A stretch of 64,000 nt of DNA, taken from NCBI GenBank assembly GCA_045130475.1, contig JBGUPU010000063.1:1-64000 (forward strand). The letters run 5' to 3'. Both the position numbers and the translations under genes were made by a program. This DNA is from CAG-791 sp045130475 (GTDB lineage Bacteria > Bacillota > Clostridia > Lachnospirales > Lachnospiraceae). This document shows positions 34,656 to 43,607 of the stretch, in pieces (the stretch's first letter is position 1; every line of letters starts with the position of its first letter). The notes under the pieces are model-generated. The model worked only from the letters and a program-made list of their open reading frames with translations. It did no database searches and had not been told where the DNA came from.

Positions 34656-36062
34656 TCAGTGCATGAAGATACTCAGGACGAGGATCTCGACAACACCGAC
34701 TGCCCACGCGATGGTGGAAGTGATGGACCAGATCTGCAGCTGATCCTTTGCTTCGCTGACGCCCAGTGTACGGTTGACGACCCAGAAATAGGAATCATTG
34801 AAGTAACCGAAGAAGAGGGAGCCGACGCAGCATGCAATTGCGCCGAGTGTGGGGTTGACACCTGCCGCGATCAGGATAGGCGCGGAGATGGAGGCAGCCG
34901 TTGTCATAGCAACAGTACCGGAACCCTGGATGAAACGCATTGCAGTGGAGATGACCAGAGGAAGGATGATGATCGGGATGGCAGTGTGGGAAAGACCTTC
35001 TGCCATGAAGTTGCCGAGGCCGGAATCCTTGATGATCTGACCGAGGGCACCGCCGCCGCCTGTTACCAGCATGATGATACCTGCGGACATCATTCCTTTT
35101 TCCATCTCTGCCAGAGCGGTGGAGCGGTCAAGGCGATTGCCCAGTGTGAAAATAGCTACGATCAGACCGAGGCCGACTGCGATGATGGGCTGGCCGAGGA
35201 AGATCAGGACACCCATGATACCGGTCTTCATGCCGAGTGCGGATGCAACAGTGTTGATGAGGATCAGGAGGATGGGCAGGAGCAGGGGCATGAAGGACTC
35301 GAGAGTTCCGGGAACACCGGTCATATCCATGCTGAAAGCGCCGTCATAATCGGGTTTCTGATAAGGAGCAGCGTGAGGCTCGTCGTTGTCATCCAGAAGC
35401 CAGTAATACTTCTTGGCAAGGACAAGGCGTGCATAGAGGATGCAGGCGATGGCCATGGGCAGTGCCAGAACGATCGCGAGAAGGATGAAGAAACCGACAT
35501 CGATTCCGAAGATACCGCAGACGCCCAGGGGGCCGGGTGTGGGCGGAACCAGGGAGTGGGTGATGACGAGGCCTGCTGCCAGGGAAACGCCCAGAGCGAT
35601 GACAGACTTCTTGGTTGCCTTGGAAAGAGCCTTTGCGATAGGTGCAAGGACGACGAAACCGGAATCACAGAAGATCGGGATGGATACCAGGAAACCTGTG
35701 AATGCCAGGGCTTCTTCTTCACGTCCCTTGCCGAACAGCTTGAGGAAGGTGTAGGCCATTCGCTTGGCAGCGCCGGTGACTTCGAAGATCTGTCCCATCA
35801 TGACACCGAAGCCGATGATGATACCGATGCTTCCCAGCGTGCCGCCGAAGCCCGAGGTGATCGAATTGATAATGCCGAAAGTCTTTCCGTCTTCCAGTGT
35901 GATGTTCAGGAGCGGCATGCCGCCGATGACACCGACCAGGACCGTTGTGGTGATCAGAGCCAGGAAGGCCTGGATCTTTGTTTTCAGAACCATGATGATC
36001 AGAAGGATAATGCCGATCGCAAGGGCGAGCAGCATTCTCTGTCCGCTTAATCCGTTAATCAT
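34656..36062 (-). CDS. GntP-family sugar-acid permease
   Basis: Proton-coupled uptake transporter of the gluconate permease (GntP) family. The 468 residues are mostly hydrophobic with about twelve to fourteen spans. Family features include PIFCDSGFVVLAPIAKAL, LVPPTPGPLG and GSGTVAMTTAASI. A hydrophilic central loop (DDNDEPHAAPYQKPDYDG) lies near residue 230. Placed between two acid-sugar kinases, it most likely imports the sugar acids they phosphorylate. It is 57 bases after the upstream kinase and shares its transcript. Confidence 0.92.
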   Translation of the reverse strand: MINGLSGQRMLLALAIGIILLIIMVLKTKIQAFLALITTTVLVGVIGGMPLLNITLEDGKTFGIINSITSGFGGTLGSIGIIIGFGVMMGQIFEVTGAAKRMAYTFLKLFGKGREEEALAFTGFLVSIPIFCDSGFVVLAPIAKALSKATKKSVIALGVSLAAGLVITHSLVPPTPGPLGVCGIFGIDVGFFILLAIVLALPMAIACILYARLVLAKKYYWLLDDNDEPHAAPYQKPDYDGAFSMDMTGVPGTLESFMPLLLPILLILINTVASALGMKTGIMGVLIFLGQPIIAVGLGLIVAIFTLGNRLDRSTALAEMEKGMMSAGIIMLVTGGGGALGQIIKDSGLGNFMAEGLSHTAIPIIILPLVISTAMRFIQGSGTVAMTTAASISAPILIAAGVNPTLGAIACCVGSLFFGYFNDSYFWVVNRTLGVSEAKDQLQIWSITSTIAWAVGVVEILVLSIFMH

Positions 36063-36119
36063 TTTGTACTCCCTTTCTGTAAATAGTTTTCAAGTCCCTT
36101 TATGAAATACATAGATTCA

Positions 36120-37544
36120 TTACTTGGCTGTGAGGACCTCGACCGCTTCGCGCAGTGTCGTATTTTCGCCGACGTTGCCGGGGAAAATGACGTAAGGGGT
36201 CTGCGGGAACTTGCTCTCCTCGCCGGTCTGCCATACAGGAATACCGGGACGGATCTGTCCGAGGACATTGGCGCGCTTGACTGCCAGAGCCTTTGTGCCG
36301 ACATCACTGGAAGTGATACCGCCCTTGGCGATGACGAAAGCGGGTGTGACGGTCAGTCTTCCTACCAGAGACTGCACTGCGTCGGAGATGCGGACGGAAA
36401 GACGAAGCTCATCTTCCTTGTCGCCTGTATCCGCTGTGATCAGAGCTCTGGTCGTGTAGCAGCAGACGGTCTTTCCGGAACGGATGCACTCCTCTTCCTT
36501 TGCCAGGCAGCGCCTGACTTCGTTCTCGAAAGCCTCCTCATCGCGGACCAGGGTGGCGTCGAGCTCAATGAACTCGATGTCGGTGAGCTTCTTGAGCTCC
36601 TCGACCTGGGCTGTCGTCTTGTTGGTGTGGGAACCGACGACAATGATGCCGCCGTTGTCTGTCTCCTTGACCACCATCTGTGCTCTGGTGAGCAGAGGCT
36701 GATCCGAGACGCCGCCCATGACCTTGACGATCGCGGCTGCGGTACGGAACATGAATACCTTGCCCTTGGCCATTGCGCGGTAGAGAGCTACGCAGAAGAC
36801 CTTGAGGTCAGCGTAATCGACTGCGTTGACAACGATCTTGTTGAAGTCCTTGACTGCCATAAGCTGAGCCTCGATCTTGTCGTAGGCCATGTCATGGATA
36901 TCTTCCAGAGAGATGCAGGTGACATTCTCTGCCTTGTAGGCGCCGCCGGTCTTCTCTTCCACATAAGCGGGCATGGAAGCCGCCTTGTATCCGAAGGTCT
37001 TGTCCTTTGCGAACTCTGTCTCACAGGCATTGACCAGCTCATCGCCGTATTTTACATAGTGGACATTGCCGATGGTGAAACGTCCGCCTTCTTTAAAGAA
37101 GGGGCACATAATCTCGCCGTCGATCTGCTTGCCGGTGTACTTCTCGTAATCGGCCTTCAGAAGCTCTGTCTCCAGCGGATAATGTCCGCGCAGAGTGGAG
37201 TCGCTGCGGCTGATGAAGATGTACTCTCTGCCGGTCTCTTTGGCAACTTCGTCCACGACCGCCGCGATTTCGTGATGAGCCTTTGTGGTCTGCTCCGCAG
37301 TGAAACCGCGGGAATTGGTCATCACGTAGAAGAGGTTGTTCTCTTCTTCGAATCCGGCCTTGATGCTGTCGTGATCCCAGTTTGTGTATACATGAATGTC
37401 ATGTACGGTCTGGACGCCGGTGGGGTCGTCATCCAGAACGACGATCTTCTTGTTGTTGGCAGCGATCTCTTTTGCCAGGAGGGCATCTGCCGCCGCCTCG
37501 TCAATTTTCTTATAGGAAGTCAAAACATCTGCACTGATCGACAT
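36120..37544 (-). CDS. Second DUF1537 four-carbon acid sugar kinase (OtnK-like, long form)
   Basis: A 474-residue kinase of the DUF1537 family, clearly diverged from the one at 32955-34259. The substrate domain shows KIVVLDDDPTGVQTVHD, TNSRGF and ISRSDSTLRGHYPLET; the nucleotide domain shows IIVVGSHTNKTTAQVEEL, FVIAKGGITSSDVG and VIFPGNVGENTTLRE. It carries a ~30-residue N-terminal extension. Its partner 23 bases upstream is a GarR/LtnD-type dehydrogenase, the pairing seen for 3-oxo-tetronate kinases (OtnK) working on the product of LtnD. No OtnC-type aldolase is present in the window. Confidence 0.88.
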   Translation of the reverse strand: MSISADVLTSYKKIDEAAADALLAKEIAANNKKIVVLDDDPTGVQTVHDIHVYTNWDHDSIKAGFEEENNLFYVMTNSRGFTAEQTTKAHHEIAAVVDEVAKETGREYIFISRSDSTLRGHYPLETELLKADYEKYTGKQIDGEIMCPFFKEGGRFTIGNVHYVKYGDELVNACETEFAKDKTFGYKAASMPAYVEEKTGGAYKAENVTCISLEDIHDMAYDKIEAQLMAVKDFNKIVVNAVDYADLKVFCVALYRAMAKGKVFMFRTAAAIVKVMGGVSDQPLLTRAQMVVKETDNGGIIVVGSHTNKTTAQVEELKKLTDIEFIELDATLVRDEEAFENEVRRCLAKEEECIRSGKTVCCYTTRALITADTGDKEDELRLSVRISDAVQSLVGRLTVTPAFVIAKGGITSSDVGTKALAVKRANVLGQIRPGIPVWQTGEESKFPQTPYVIFPGNVGENTTLREAVEVLTAK

Positions 37545-37567
37545 ATCGTTCTCTCCTCTCTCAATAT

Positions 37568-38455
37568 TTATTCGGGTCTCTTCACCTCACAGTCGGCCAG
37601 TTTCTCGAAGTACTGGACGATTCCGCCGTGGTCGTCATTCATGTGACCGTGGATCTTGAGAGTCTGAAGGATCTCGTAGAGCTGTGCAGTGTAGGGAATC
37701 GGAACATCAATCGCATGAGCGGAATTGACGCAGTTCTTGATGTCCTTGTGGTTGATGCGGATAGGTCCGCCGGGCTTGAAGTTGCGGTCGATGATCATAG
37801 GGATCTTGGCGTCCATGACGGCGCTGCCTGCCAGTCCGCCGCGGATGGCCTGATAGACCTTCTCGGGATCCGCGCCTGCCTTTGCGGCAAACACGAATGC
37901 TTCGGAGACGACTGCGATCGTATTGTTGACGATCATCTGGTTTGCAAGCTTTGCTGTGGAACCGCTGCCGCTGGGACCGATCAGAAGAGCGGAATTACCG
38001 AGAATATCGAAGAAGGGCTTCATGGCGTCAAAATCCTTCTGGTCGCCGCCGCACATGATGGCAAGGCTTCCTGCAACTGCGCCGGGCTCTCCGCCGGAAA
38101 CAGGTGCATCGACAAAGCCGACGCCTTTTTCTTTCAGTTTCTCGTAGCAGTACTGGGACTCTACAGGTGTGACAGAGCTCATGTCGCAGACAAGAGTGCC
38201 TTCCTTGATCGTGGAAGCGACGCCGCCTTCACCGAAAAGAATGGACTTTACGATATCGCCGTTGGGAACCATGGTGATGATGACCGGGCACTCCGCTCCG
38301 ATTTCCGCGTAAGATGCCTCTTTGCCGCCGTTTGCAACGACGTCCGCAACTGCTTCTTTGTTAAGATCTGCGCAGACAACTTCCACACCTGCCTTCAGAA
38401 GGTTTTTAGCCATGGGTCTGCCCATAATTCCAAGACCGATAAATCCTGCTTTCAT
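37568..38455 (-). CDS. garR: NAD(P)-dependent beta-hydroxyacid dehydrogenase (GarR/LtnD type)
   Basis: Member of the 3-hydroxyisobutyrate / tartronate-semialdehyde reductase family, 295 residues. The N-terminal Rossmann domain opens MKAGFIGLGIMGRPMAKNL. The substrate-binding DAPVSGGEPGA is near residue 120 and the catalytic lysine is in SGSTAKLANQM near residue 170. The family includes GarR (tartronate semialdehyde), Hibadh and LtnD (L-threonate). The kinase context points to a four-carbon acid, but GarR activity is also possible. The ATG at 38455 follows AAAGGGG; an upstream in-frame ATG lacks support. First gene of the operon, driven by the promoter at 38627-38655. Confidence 0.9.
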   Translation of the reverse strand: MKAGFIGLGIMGRPMAKNLLKAGVEVVCADLNKEAVADVVANGGKEASYAEIGAECPVIITMVPNGDIVKSILFGEGGVASTIKEGTLVCDMSSVTPVESQYCYEKLKEKGVGFVDAPVSGGEPGAVAGSLAIMCGGDQKDFDAMKPFFDILGNSALLIGPSGSGSTAKLANQMIVNNTIAVVSEAFVFAAKAGADPEKVYQAIRGGLAGSAVMDAKIPMIIDRNFKPGGPIRINHKDIKNCVNSAHAIDVPIPYTAQLYEILQTLKIHGHMNDDHGGIVQYFEKLADCEVKRPE

Positions 38456-38598
38456 TTCGTTCCCCTTTCTTCCCTTTATGCGGGAAATCCTTCCATGACT
38501 CCTTCTTCCCTGCTGTCGTTTCCTGTTGTCACGAGTCATGTACTTTGCATCTTCCGGCAGCTGCTCCCCTGCAGTGGAAAACTGCCTTTCAAATTCGG

Positions 38599-38614
38599 AA
38601 TACCGGTATACCGC
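38599..38614. promoter_or_regulatory. Operator copy 1 (downstream of the sugar-acid promoter)
   Basis: ATACCGGTATACCGC, a near-perfect copy of the site inside the promoter, about 13 bases downstream of the -10 box. Probable binding site of the divergent GntR-family regulator. Confidence 0.6.
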
Positions 38615-38626
38615 TTTGATGATTTT

Positions 38627-38655
38627 ATTTTACTGCATACCGGTATACCGGTCAA
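38627..38655 (-). promoter_or_regulatory. Promoter of the sugar-acid catabolic operon
   Basis: Minus-strand TTGACC, 17-base spacer, TAAAAT. The spacer consists almost entirely of the palindromic operator, so a bound regulator would block RNA polymerase. The leader is about 165 bases. Confidence 0.75.
38637..38652. promoter_or_regulatory. Operator copy 2 (inside the sugar-acid promoter)
   Basis: Contains the perfect twelve-base palindrome CCGGTATACCGG, lying between the -35 and -10 boxes. Centres of the two operator copies are about 38 bases apart, nearly four helical turns, on one face of the helix. Confidence 0.65.
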
Positions 38656-38808
38656 GAAAGAAGTGTCCTGCAGATTTCACAAAATTTTAAATGGCAATTT
38701 GTGAAACACTTACAATCTCGTTATTTAATTAACAACATACAGAATATTTCGGAACAATCTGAACGGTTATCCACATGCTGACAATTCTTCCGCATTTAAC
38801 TGCAAGAG

Positions 38809-38837
38809 TTGACATCTCTCCACTGAATAAATACAAT
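38809..38837 (+). promoter_or_regulatory. Promoter of the GntR-family regulator
   Basis: TTGACA, 17-base spacer, TACAAT on the plus strand, about 58 bases before the regulator ATG. With the divergent promoter and two operators it accounts for the 439-base gap 38456-38894. No palindrome like the operators overlaps this promoter. Confidence 0.75.
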
Positions 38838-38894
38838 TACTTTGATACGATAATTTTCATTTTGAATAGTCTGAATGCATCAGATTGGAGTTTT

Positions 38895-39560
38895 ATGGCA
38901 AAATACAAGCCTCTTCAGGAGAAAGCATATGAATTCCTGAAAGACAAGATCAATAAAGGGGAACTGGAATACGGCAAATTCTATTCTGAGACAAAAATGG
39001 CGGCGGAAATCGGGATTTCCCGGACCCCTTTCAAGGACGCCCTGGTCCGTCTCTCCCAGGACCGATATATTGATATCGTTCCCAGCCGCGGTTTCTGTCT
39101 TCATACCCTGTCCATGCAGGACATCATCAACACCTATCAGTCACGCACGGCTGTGGAAGGCTTCTGTGCACTCACACTTCACACGCGGAGGAAGGAAAAG
39201 GAAGCTGCCGCTGTCATTGAGGCTTTATTCAAGGATAATGAAAATATGGCCAAGGCCATCGCTGACCACGTCTCCTTTTCGGAAATCCTCAGTCACGATC
39301 TCTCTTTTCACAGGAGGATCGTGGAATTCAGCAAAAATAAGGACCTGATCAATCTCTACGAATCCCATAATCACCAGCTCTACGATATCGCCATGAAGAC
39401 CTTTGAGCTGGAAGGAAGGCCCTCTATTGCTGTCTCCGAGCATCAGGCGATCCTGGACAGCATTGTTTCTGATGATGTGAACGCGACAGCAGATACTTAT
39501 CTGAGTGTCATGAAACACATGGACAACACAAAGGACATCGTCATGGATCTGATGAGCTGA
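38895..39560 (+). CDS. GntR-family (FadR/FCD type) transcriptional regulator
   Basis: A 221-residue regulator with an N-terminal winged helix-turn-helix (KMAAEIGISRTPFKDALVRL, recognition helix near residues 38-52) and a C-terminal all-helical FCD ligand domain. Typical FCD metal-site residues are seen in HDLSFHRRIVEF and SEHQAIL. It is divergent to the sugar-acid operon, so I infer it controls that operon through the CCGGTATACCGG sites and responds to a sugar acid or phosphate. The ATG at 38895 is preceded by GGAG; the frame extends 40 codons further upstream through its own promoter and is not used. A bidirectional terminator follows. Confidence 0.9.
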   Translation: MAKYKPLQEKAYEFLKDKINKGELEYGKFYSETKMAAEIGISRTPFKDALVRLSQDRYIDIVPSRGFCLHTLSMQDIINTYQSRTAVEGFCALTLHTRRKEKEAAAVIEALFKDNENMAKAIADHVSFSEILSHDLSFHRRIVEFSKNKDLINLYESHNHQLYDIAMKTFELEGRPSIAVSEHQAILDSIVSDDVNATADTYLSVMKHMDNTKDIVMDLMS

Positions 39561-39587
39561 TCCTTTAAAGCATAAGCAGATTTACGC

Positions 39588-39626
39588 ACACAAAAAAGCA
39601 GCCCTTCCGGACTGCTTTTTTTGTGT
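39588..39626. terminator. Bidirectional terminator between gntR regulator and cotH-like gene
   Basis: ACACAAAAAAGCAG pairs with CTGCTTTTTTTGTGT around a ten-base loop. The A-run and T-run make it work for the regulator (plus strand), and possibly also for the CotH gene (minus strand). Confidence 0.85.
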
Positions 39627-39649
39627 ATGAAGATCAACATTTCTTCTGA

Positions 39650-39705
39650 AGATAATCCCTTCCTCAGATAATCCGTTCCTAAGATTCCTAAGATAATCCG
39701 TTCCT
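39650..39705. repeat. Three short direct repeats
   Basis: AGATAATCC(C/G)TTCCT occurs three times (39650, 39666 and 39691), with a partial copy AAGATTCCT between the last two. Spacing is irregular. It lies between the terminator and the 3' end of the CotH gene. Function unknown, possibly slippage. Confidence 0.6.
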
Positions 39706-39769
39706 TTTTTGGATGATTTCGCTGCTGTCCGGCTTTTTTCGGCCGCAGCCGAAATTATTTCAGCCGAAA

Positions 39770-41908
39770 CTATTCGGAACCGGAGATGGGGGTCATCACC
39801 TGGTCACGGCTGATCACAGTCTCAGGGGTAAGCAGGCTCCCGTCCTCGCAGTGCCATCCGTCAATGGTGCCGTATTTTTCCCTGAAACTACTGTAAAGAT
39901 GCTCCCCGTATTCCTCTGTCGGAACAAATCCGATCTCCTCTCCCCGGGGCAGGTAGATATCCATGTCGTTGAATCCGTAGCGCAGAGTCACTTTGCAATA
40001 GGCTGACGGGTTTTCCCGATATCCTTGCCAGAAATCTGCCCTTTCCTGCAGCCAGGAAAGGAGCTTTGCGGATTCCTCCTCAAACTGATCGGTTTCCCCC
40101 CACCGTACTGAATCCATCTGCACGCAGGCGCCGAGACTCTTCATATACTCCCGCATCCCCGGCCGGGACAGGTCATTGTCTTCACTCAGGTACTCTTCCA
40201 GAAGAGGGAAAAAGCGCTCCCCGGCAAAAGTCTCCAGAGCATATGAAAAGGCCGGGAACTTCTCCAGTTCTGTCAGCCATCCCTCTCTGTGGTCCCTGAG
40301 CCAGACACTCTGCCGCATGACATTGGGGAGCTTTCCGATTCCGGCTGCCCCCATGGAAAGATCAAAATCCCAGACAGGTCCGCAGTACAGAAGGGGATCG
40401 TCTGCATCCTTATAGACGAAAAAGCTGAAACTCTCGACATCCCACTGAACCATAAAGTCCTGCATCAGATACATGGCCGCCCAGGAATCTGTGTCAAAAT
40501 ATTGGTCCCAGGACTTACCGGTATCGGCGTTTATGCCGTCATCACTGTAGAGAGCGTCTTCCGCCTCCCGCAGATAACCGGCTATATATTCACACTCCCT
40601 GAGAGGGACCTCCTCCGGGTACTTGACGACGAAGTGATGCCTGCGGGTGGAAAACCAGTAGTCTTCCTCCTCGTAGCGGGCGTCCATTTCCAGCAGGTAG
40701 CCCCCGCTGATATTCTCCGGAATCTTTTCCTGGGGGGAGGCATGGATCTCCAGTCCGTCTTCATCTACTATCGTGACTGTCTTCGACTTCCCCGAATTCT
40801 CCTCCGTTTCAGCTCCCTGTCCGGCTGCATCCCGGTTCTTTTTCTCCAGCCGGGCAATGCGGACCGATCCGCCCTTTGCATTGGGACGCTGCGCCATCAG
40901 ATACAGACCGTGATAAAGGCCGTTGAAATAAACATTGACATAGACTGTCTGTGGGGTTGACGGCATACCGCTCATGGCGGCCAGATCGCACGTGATCTTG
41001 TTTCGCAGAAAAGAAGGATCCGAAGTGTTCGCGATCAGGGCAAACTTCCGGGAAGACTCCATTCCCAGGATCGTCCTGTCCGAGGAGAGGTTGAGGCTGT
41101 ATTGCTTCTTGTCTTCTTTCCAGCTGCTGTTGCCCCTTCCGTGGATCTCGCACCTCCCCGAATCGTCCCTGCTTCCGTCCGGACGGCAGACGAGATATCG
41201 GCAGTTCTCACGGACTGACTGATCTGCGTTCACCGCATCGAGACTGCCCGTCTCCGTATTGATGTAGAGCGTCGGGGTCTCGCCTGCACAGTAGATGACG
41301 ATCTCCCCTTCCTCCAGGATTTTTTCATTTTTACCCAGGATCTGCGCATGCCACACGGACCCGCTTTCCATACAGGTCTGCGGGATAATCTCCCCGCTGT
41401 GCAGGGTAAAGGCACTGCCGCCTTCACTTTTTGTATCATCGGACGCCGCGCTGCTCTCCTGCCCGCGGAACAGCTTCAATGCCTGAAACTTTTCAAAATA
41501 AAGATAGGCGCGGTCAGCAAAATCACTGGCGGCATAAAGCATCCATTTCCCATCTTCTGCTCTGCAGAGAAAAGTCTCCTGCCTGGCCGGAAGCGCCTTT
41601 GTCGCCTTTTCTTCTGTCCACTCACTGCGGGTAAGGGAATTTCCCTGTGTGTCCGAGGAGGTTTCCTCTTTCCCGCTGCGGGCCTGATCCAGGGAAGGAC
41701 CGGACGCAGATGTCCCCTGCTGCAGTCTTCCCCCTACGGCAATATCCTCGAAAAAGCTGTGGTCCTCCCAGTATTCCTGATTCTCATTCTCTGTTTTATG
41801 GGCGCTGAAAAGCTCTGAAACAATGATAAAGAGCACCATCACTGCGCTGAATATAAGCATGACAGACAATCGTTTTCTTTCCATGCTTCTTTTCCATCCG
41901 TCTTGCAT
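39770..41908 (-). CDS. CotH-family protein kinase-like, membrane-anchored
   Basis: A 712-residue protein with one N-terminal membrane span (about 17-36) and a large extracellular part. The second half is a CotH kinase-like domain: IHGRGNSSWKEDKKQYSL corresponds to the ATP-binding GNSSW..KK motif, LRNKITCDLA follows, and the metal-binding pair is in YCGPVWDFDLSMG. CotH proteins phosphorylate spore coat proteins in Bacillus, but many homologues occur in non-spore contexts such as cellulosomes and cell surfaces. The N-terminal ~230 residues form a separate beta-rich region with low-complexity Ser/Ala parts. AAGGAAA precedes the ATG. The neighbours do not reveal a partner substrate. Confidence 0.85.
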   Translation of the reverse strand: MQDGWKRSMERKRLSVMLIFSAVMVLFIIVSELFSAHKTENENQEYWEDHSFFEDIAVGGRLQQGTSASGPSLDQARSGKEETSSDTQGNSLTRSEWTEEKATKALPARQETFLCRAEDGKWMLYAASDFADRAYLYFEKFQALKLFRGQESSAASDDTKSEGGSAFTLHSGEIIPQTCMESGSVWHAQILGKNEKILEEGEIVIYCAGETPTLYINTETGSLDAVNADQSVRENCRYLVCRPDGSRDDSGRCEIHGRGNSSWKEDKKQYSLNLSSDRTILGMESSRKFALIANTSDPSFLRNKITCDLAAMSGMPSTPQTVYVNVYFNGLYHGLYLMAQRPNAKGGSVRIARLEKKNRDAAGQGAETEENSGKSKTVTIVDEDGLEIHASPQEKIPENISGGYLLEMDARYEEEDYWFSTRRHHFVVKYPEEVPLRECEYIAGYLREAEDALYSDDGINADTGKSWDQYFDTDSWAAMYLMQDFMVQWDVESFSFFVYKDADDPLLYCGPVWDFDLSMGAAGIGKLPNVMRQSVWLRDHREGWLTELEKFPAFSYALETFAGERFFPLLEEYLSEDNDLSRPGMREYMKSLGACVQMDSVRWGETDQFEEESAKLLSWLQERADFWQGYRENPSAYCKVTLRYGFNDMDIYLPRGEEIGFVPTEEYGEHLYSSFREKYGTIDGWHCEDGSLLTPETVISRDQVMTPISGSE

Positions 41909-42044
41909 GTATTTCCTTCACGTTCGTTTTCTGCGTTAGTGAATCAAAGAGGCCGGCAGGGGCTTTCGCTGCCGTCCGGCTGCATTTATTTTACCAGATA
42001 ATCTGCCGTTTTACATCAGGATCGCTCTCCCCGGAACACACAAA

Positions 42045-42080
42045 GGGCCCGGAAACAGTAAAGCTGCTGTTTCCGGGCCC
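42045..42080 (-). terminator. Terminator after ackA
   Basis: A perfect 14-base stem, GGGCCCGGAAACAG with CTGTTTCCGGGCCC, lies 45 bases past the ackA stop. On the minus strand TTTGTGTGTT follows. Confidence 0.8.
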
Positions 42081-42124
42081 GGACATTCATTTATTGATCG
42101 GTCTGCGGATCAAATGCAGAGTGA

Positions 42125-43324
42125 TCAGCACAGAGCTGCGGTCTCACGGGCGATGGCAAGCTCTTCATTGGTGGGGATGACATAAGCCTGAACTGCGCTG
42201 TCGTCGGTGGAGATCTTGATCACTTCGCCGCGTCCCTTGTTAGCCTCTTCGTTCAGTTTGACACCGAGATAGCCAAGGTACTGCATGACTTTCGCGCGGA
42301 CAAAACCGCTGTTCTCGCCGATGCCGGCTGTGAAGGCGATGTAGTCAACGCCGTTCATGGAAGCTGCATAAGCGCCGACATATTTGGCTACGCGATAGCA
42401 GAATGCGTCGATGGCGAGCTGGCAGAACTTGTCGCCTGCGAGATAGCCTTCTTCCAGATCACGGAAGTCGGAGGACTTGCCGTTGGACAGAGCAAAGACA
42501 CCGGACTTCTTGTTGAGGACGGAAACGACCTCGGCTGCAGTCATGTTCTCTTTGCCTGCGATGAACTCGATGATAGCGGGATCAAGGTCGCCGCTGCGGG
42601 TACCCATGATCAGGCCTTCAAGCGGGGTAAGGCCCATGGAGGTGTCAACGCACTTGCCGTTGCAGACAGCGGAGATGGAAGCGCCGTTGCCAAGGTGGCA
42701 GACGATGGTCTTGATGCTGTCATAAGGCTTGCCGGCGACATTTGCCATTTCCTTGGAAACGAAAGCATGGCTGGTGCCGTGGAAGCCGTAACGGCGTACT
42801 TTGTACTTATTATAATAATCCATCGGAAGAGCATACATATAAGCCTTCTCGGGCATGGTCTGATGGAAAGCGGTATCGAATACAGCGACCATGGGAGTAT
42901 TGGGCATCAGAGCCTTGCAGGCATCAACACCGATCAGGTTTGCGGGGTTGTGCAGAGGAGCCAGGTCGGAGACTTCCTTGATCGCCTCGATGACTTCGTC
43001 ATTGATCACGACAGAGGTTGTAAATTTCTCGCCGCCATGGACGATACGATGTCCGACTGCGCCGATCTCGTCGAGGGACTTCAGAACGCCGGTCTTGTCA
43101 TTTGTCAGCGCCTCGAGAACCAGGCTGACTGCCTTGTTGTGGTCGGGCATGGGAGTCTCATTGACTTCCTTGCCGGAGTTTTTCACCTTGTTCTCGTATG
43201 TGATCACGGAACCGTCAATGCCGATTCTCTCGCACAGACCCTTTGCCAGAAGGGCCTCTGTATCAGAATCAATAACCTGGAATTTCAGAGAAGAACTGCC
43301 GCAGTTGATAACCAGAATGTTCAT
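42125..43324 (-). CDS. ackA: Acetate kinase
   Basis: Makes ATP and acetate from acetyl-phosphate, the energy-yielding end of acetate fermentation. The 399 residues begin MNILVINCGSSSLKFQVID (acetate kinase signature 1), followed by VGHRIVHGGEKF (signature 2), GFHGTSHAFVS, CHLGNGASI and a C-terminal AFTAGIGENS. The usual partner pta is not in the window. Transcribed from the promoter at 43468-43495 with a leader of about 140 bases. Divergent from tmcAL. Confidence 0.98.
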   Translation of the reverse strand: MNILVINCGSSSLKFQVIDSDTEALLAKGLCERIGIDGSVITYENKVKNSGKEVNETPMPDHNKAVSLVLEALTNDKTGVLKSLDEIGAVGHRIVHGGEKFTTSVVINDEVIEAIKEVSDLAPLHNPANLIGVDACKALMPNTPMVAVFDTAFHQTMPEKAYMYALPMDYYNKYKVRRYGFHGTSHAFVSKEMANVAGKPYDSIKTIVCHLGNGASISAVCNGKCVDTSMGLTPLEGLIMGTRSGDLDPAIIEFIAGKENMTAAEVVSVLNKKSGVFALSNGKSSDFRDLEEGYLAGDKFCQLAIDAFCYRVAKYVGAYAASMNGVDYIAFTAGIGENSGFVRAKVMQYLGYLGVKLNEEANKGRGEVIKISTDDSAVQAYVIPTNEELAIARETAALC

Positions 43325-43467
43325 TTTTTTCCTGTCCTTTCGATAGAAACTAGTTGATAAGCATTTATTGCAACATTTTCAGACTCCCTGAATCACCGGG
43401 ACGTCTGCCAAAAGCCTCCTGCTCTGCAAAAAAGAACAAGAGACTGTTTGAAATATTACCCTATGTT

Positions 43468-43495
43468 ATTATATCATTTAAAAGGATTCATTCAA
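43468..43495 (-). promoter_or_regulatory. Promoter of ackA
   Basis: Minus-strand TTGAAT, 16-base spacer, TATAAT. It lies in the 283-base divergent gap with tmcAL. Confidence 0.65.
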
Positions 43496-43607
43496 GAAGT
43501 AAAACGGTACTAATCATCATGCAAATACAGCAGAGCGCAGGACTTGCAGCCATATATGCCGCCTGCGGGCGCACAGACTGCAGGCCTGACGGAGGAGCAG
43601 GACAAAA

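Noticed and set aside
34659..36050. Long plus-strand open frame (463 codons) opposite the GntP permease
   Set aside because: Acidic, Asp/Gly-rich product without fold-like pattern; it mirrors codon use of the true permease on the other strand.
39650..39705. Direct repeats as a CRISPR array
   Set aside because: Units of 15 bases with short irregular spacing and no cas genes.
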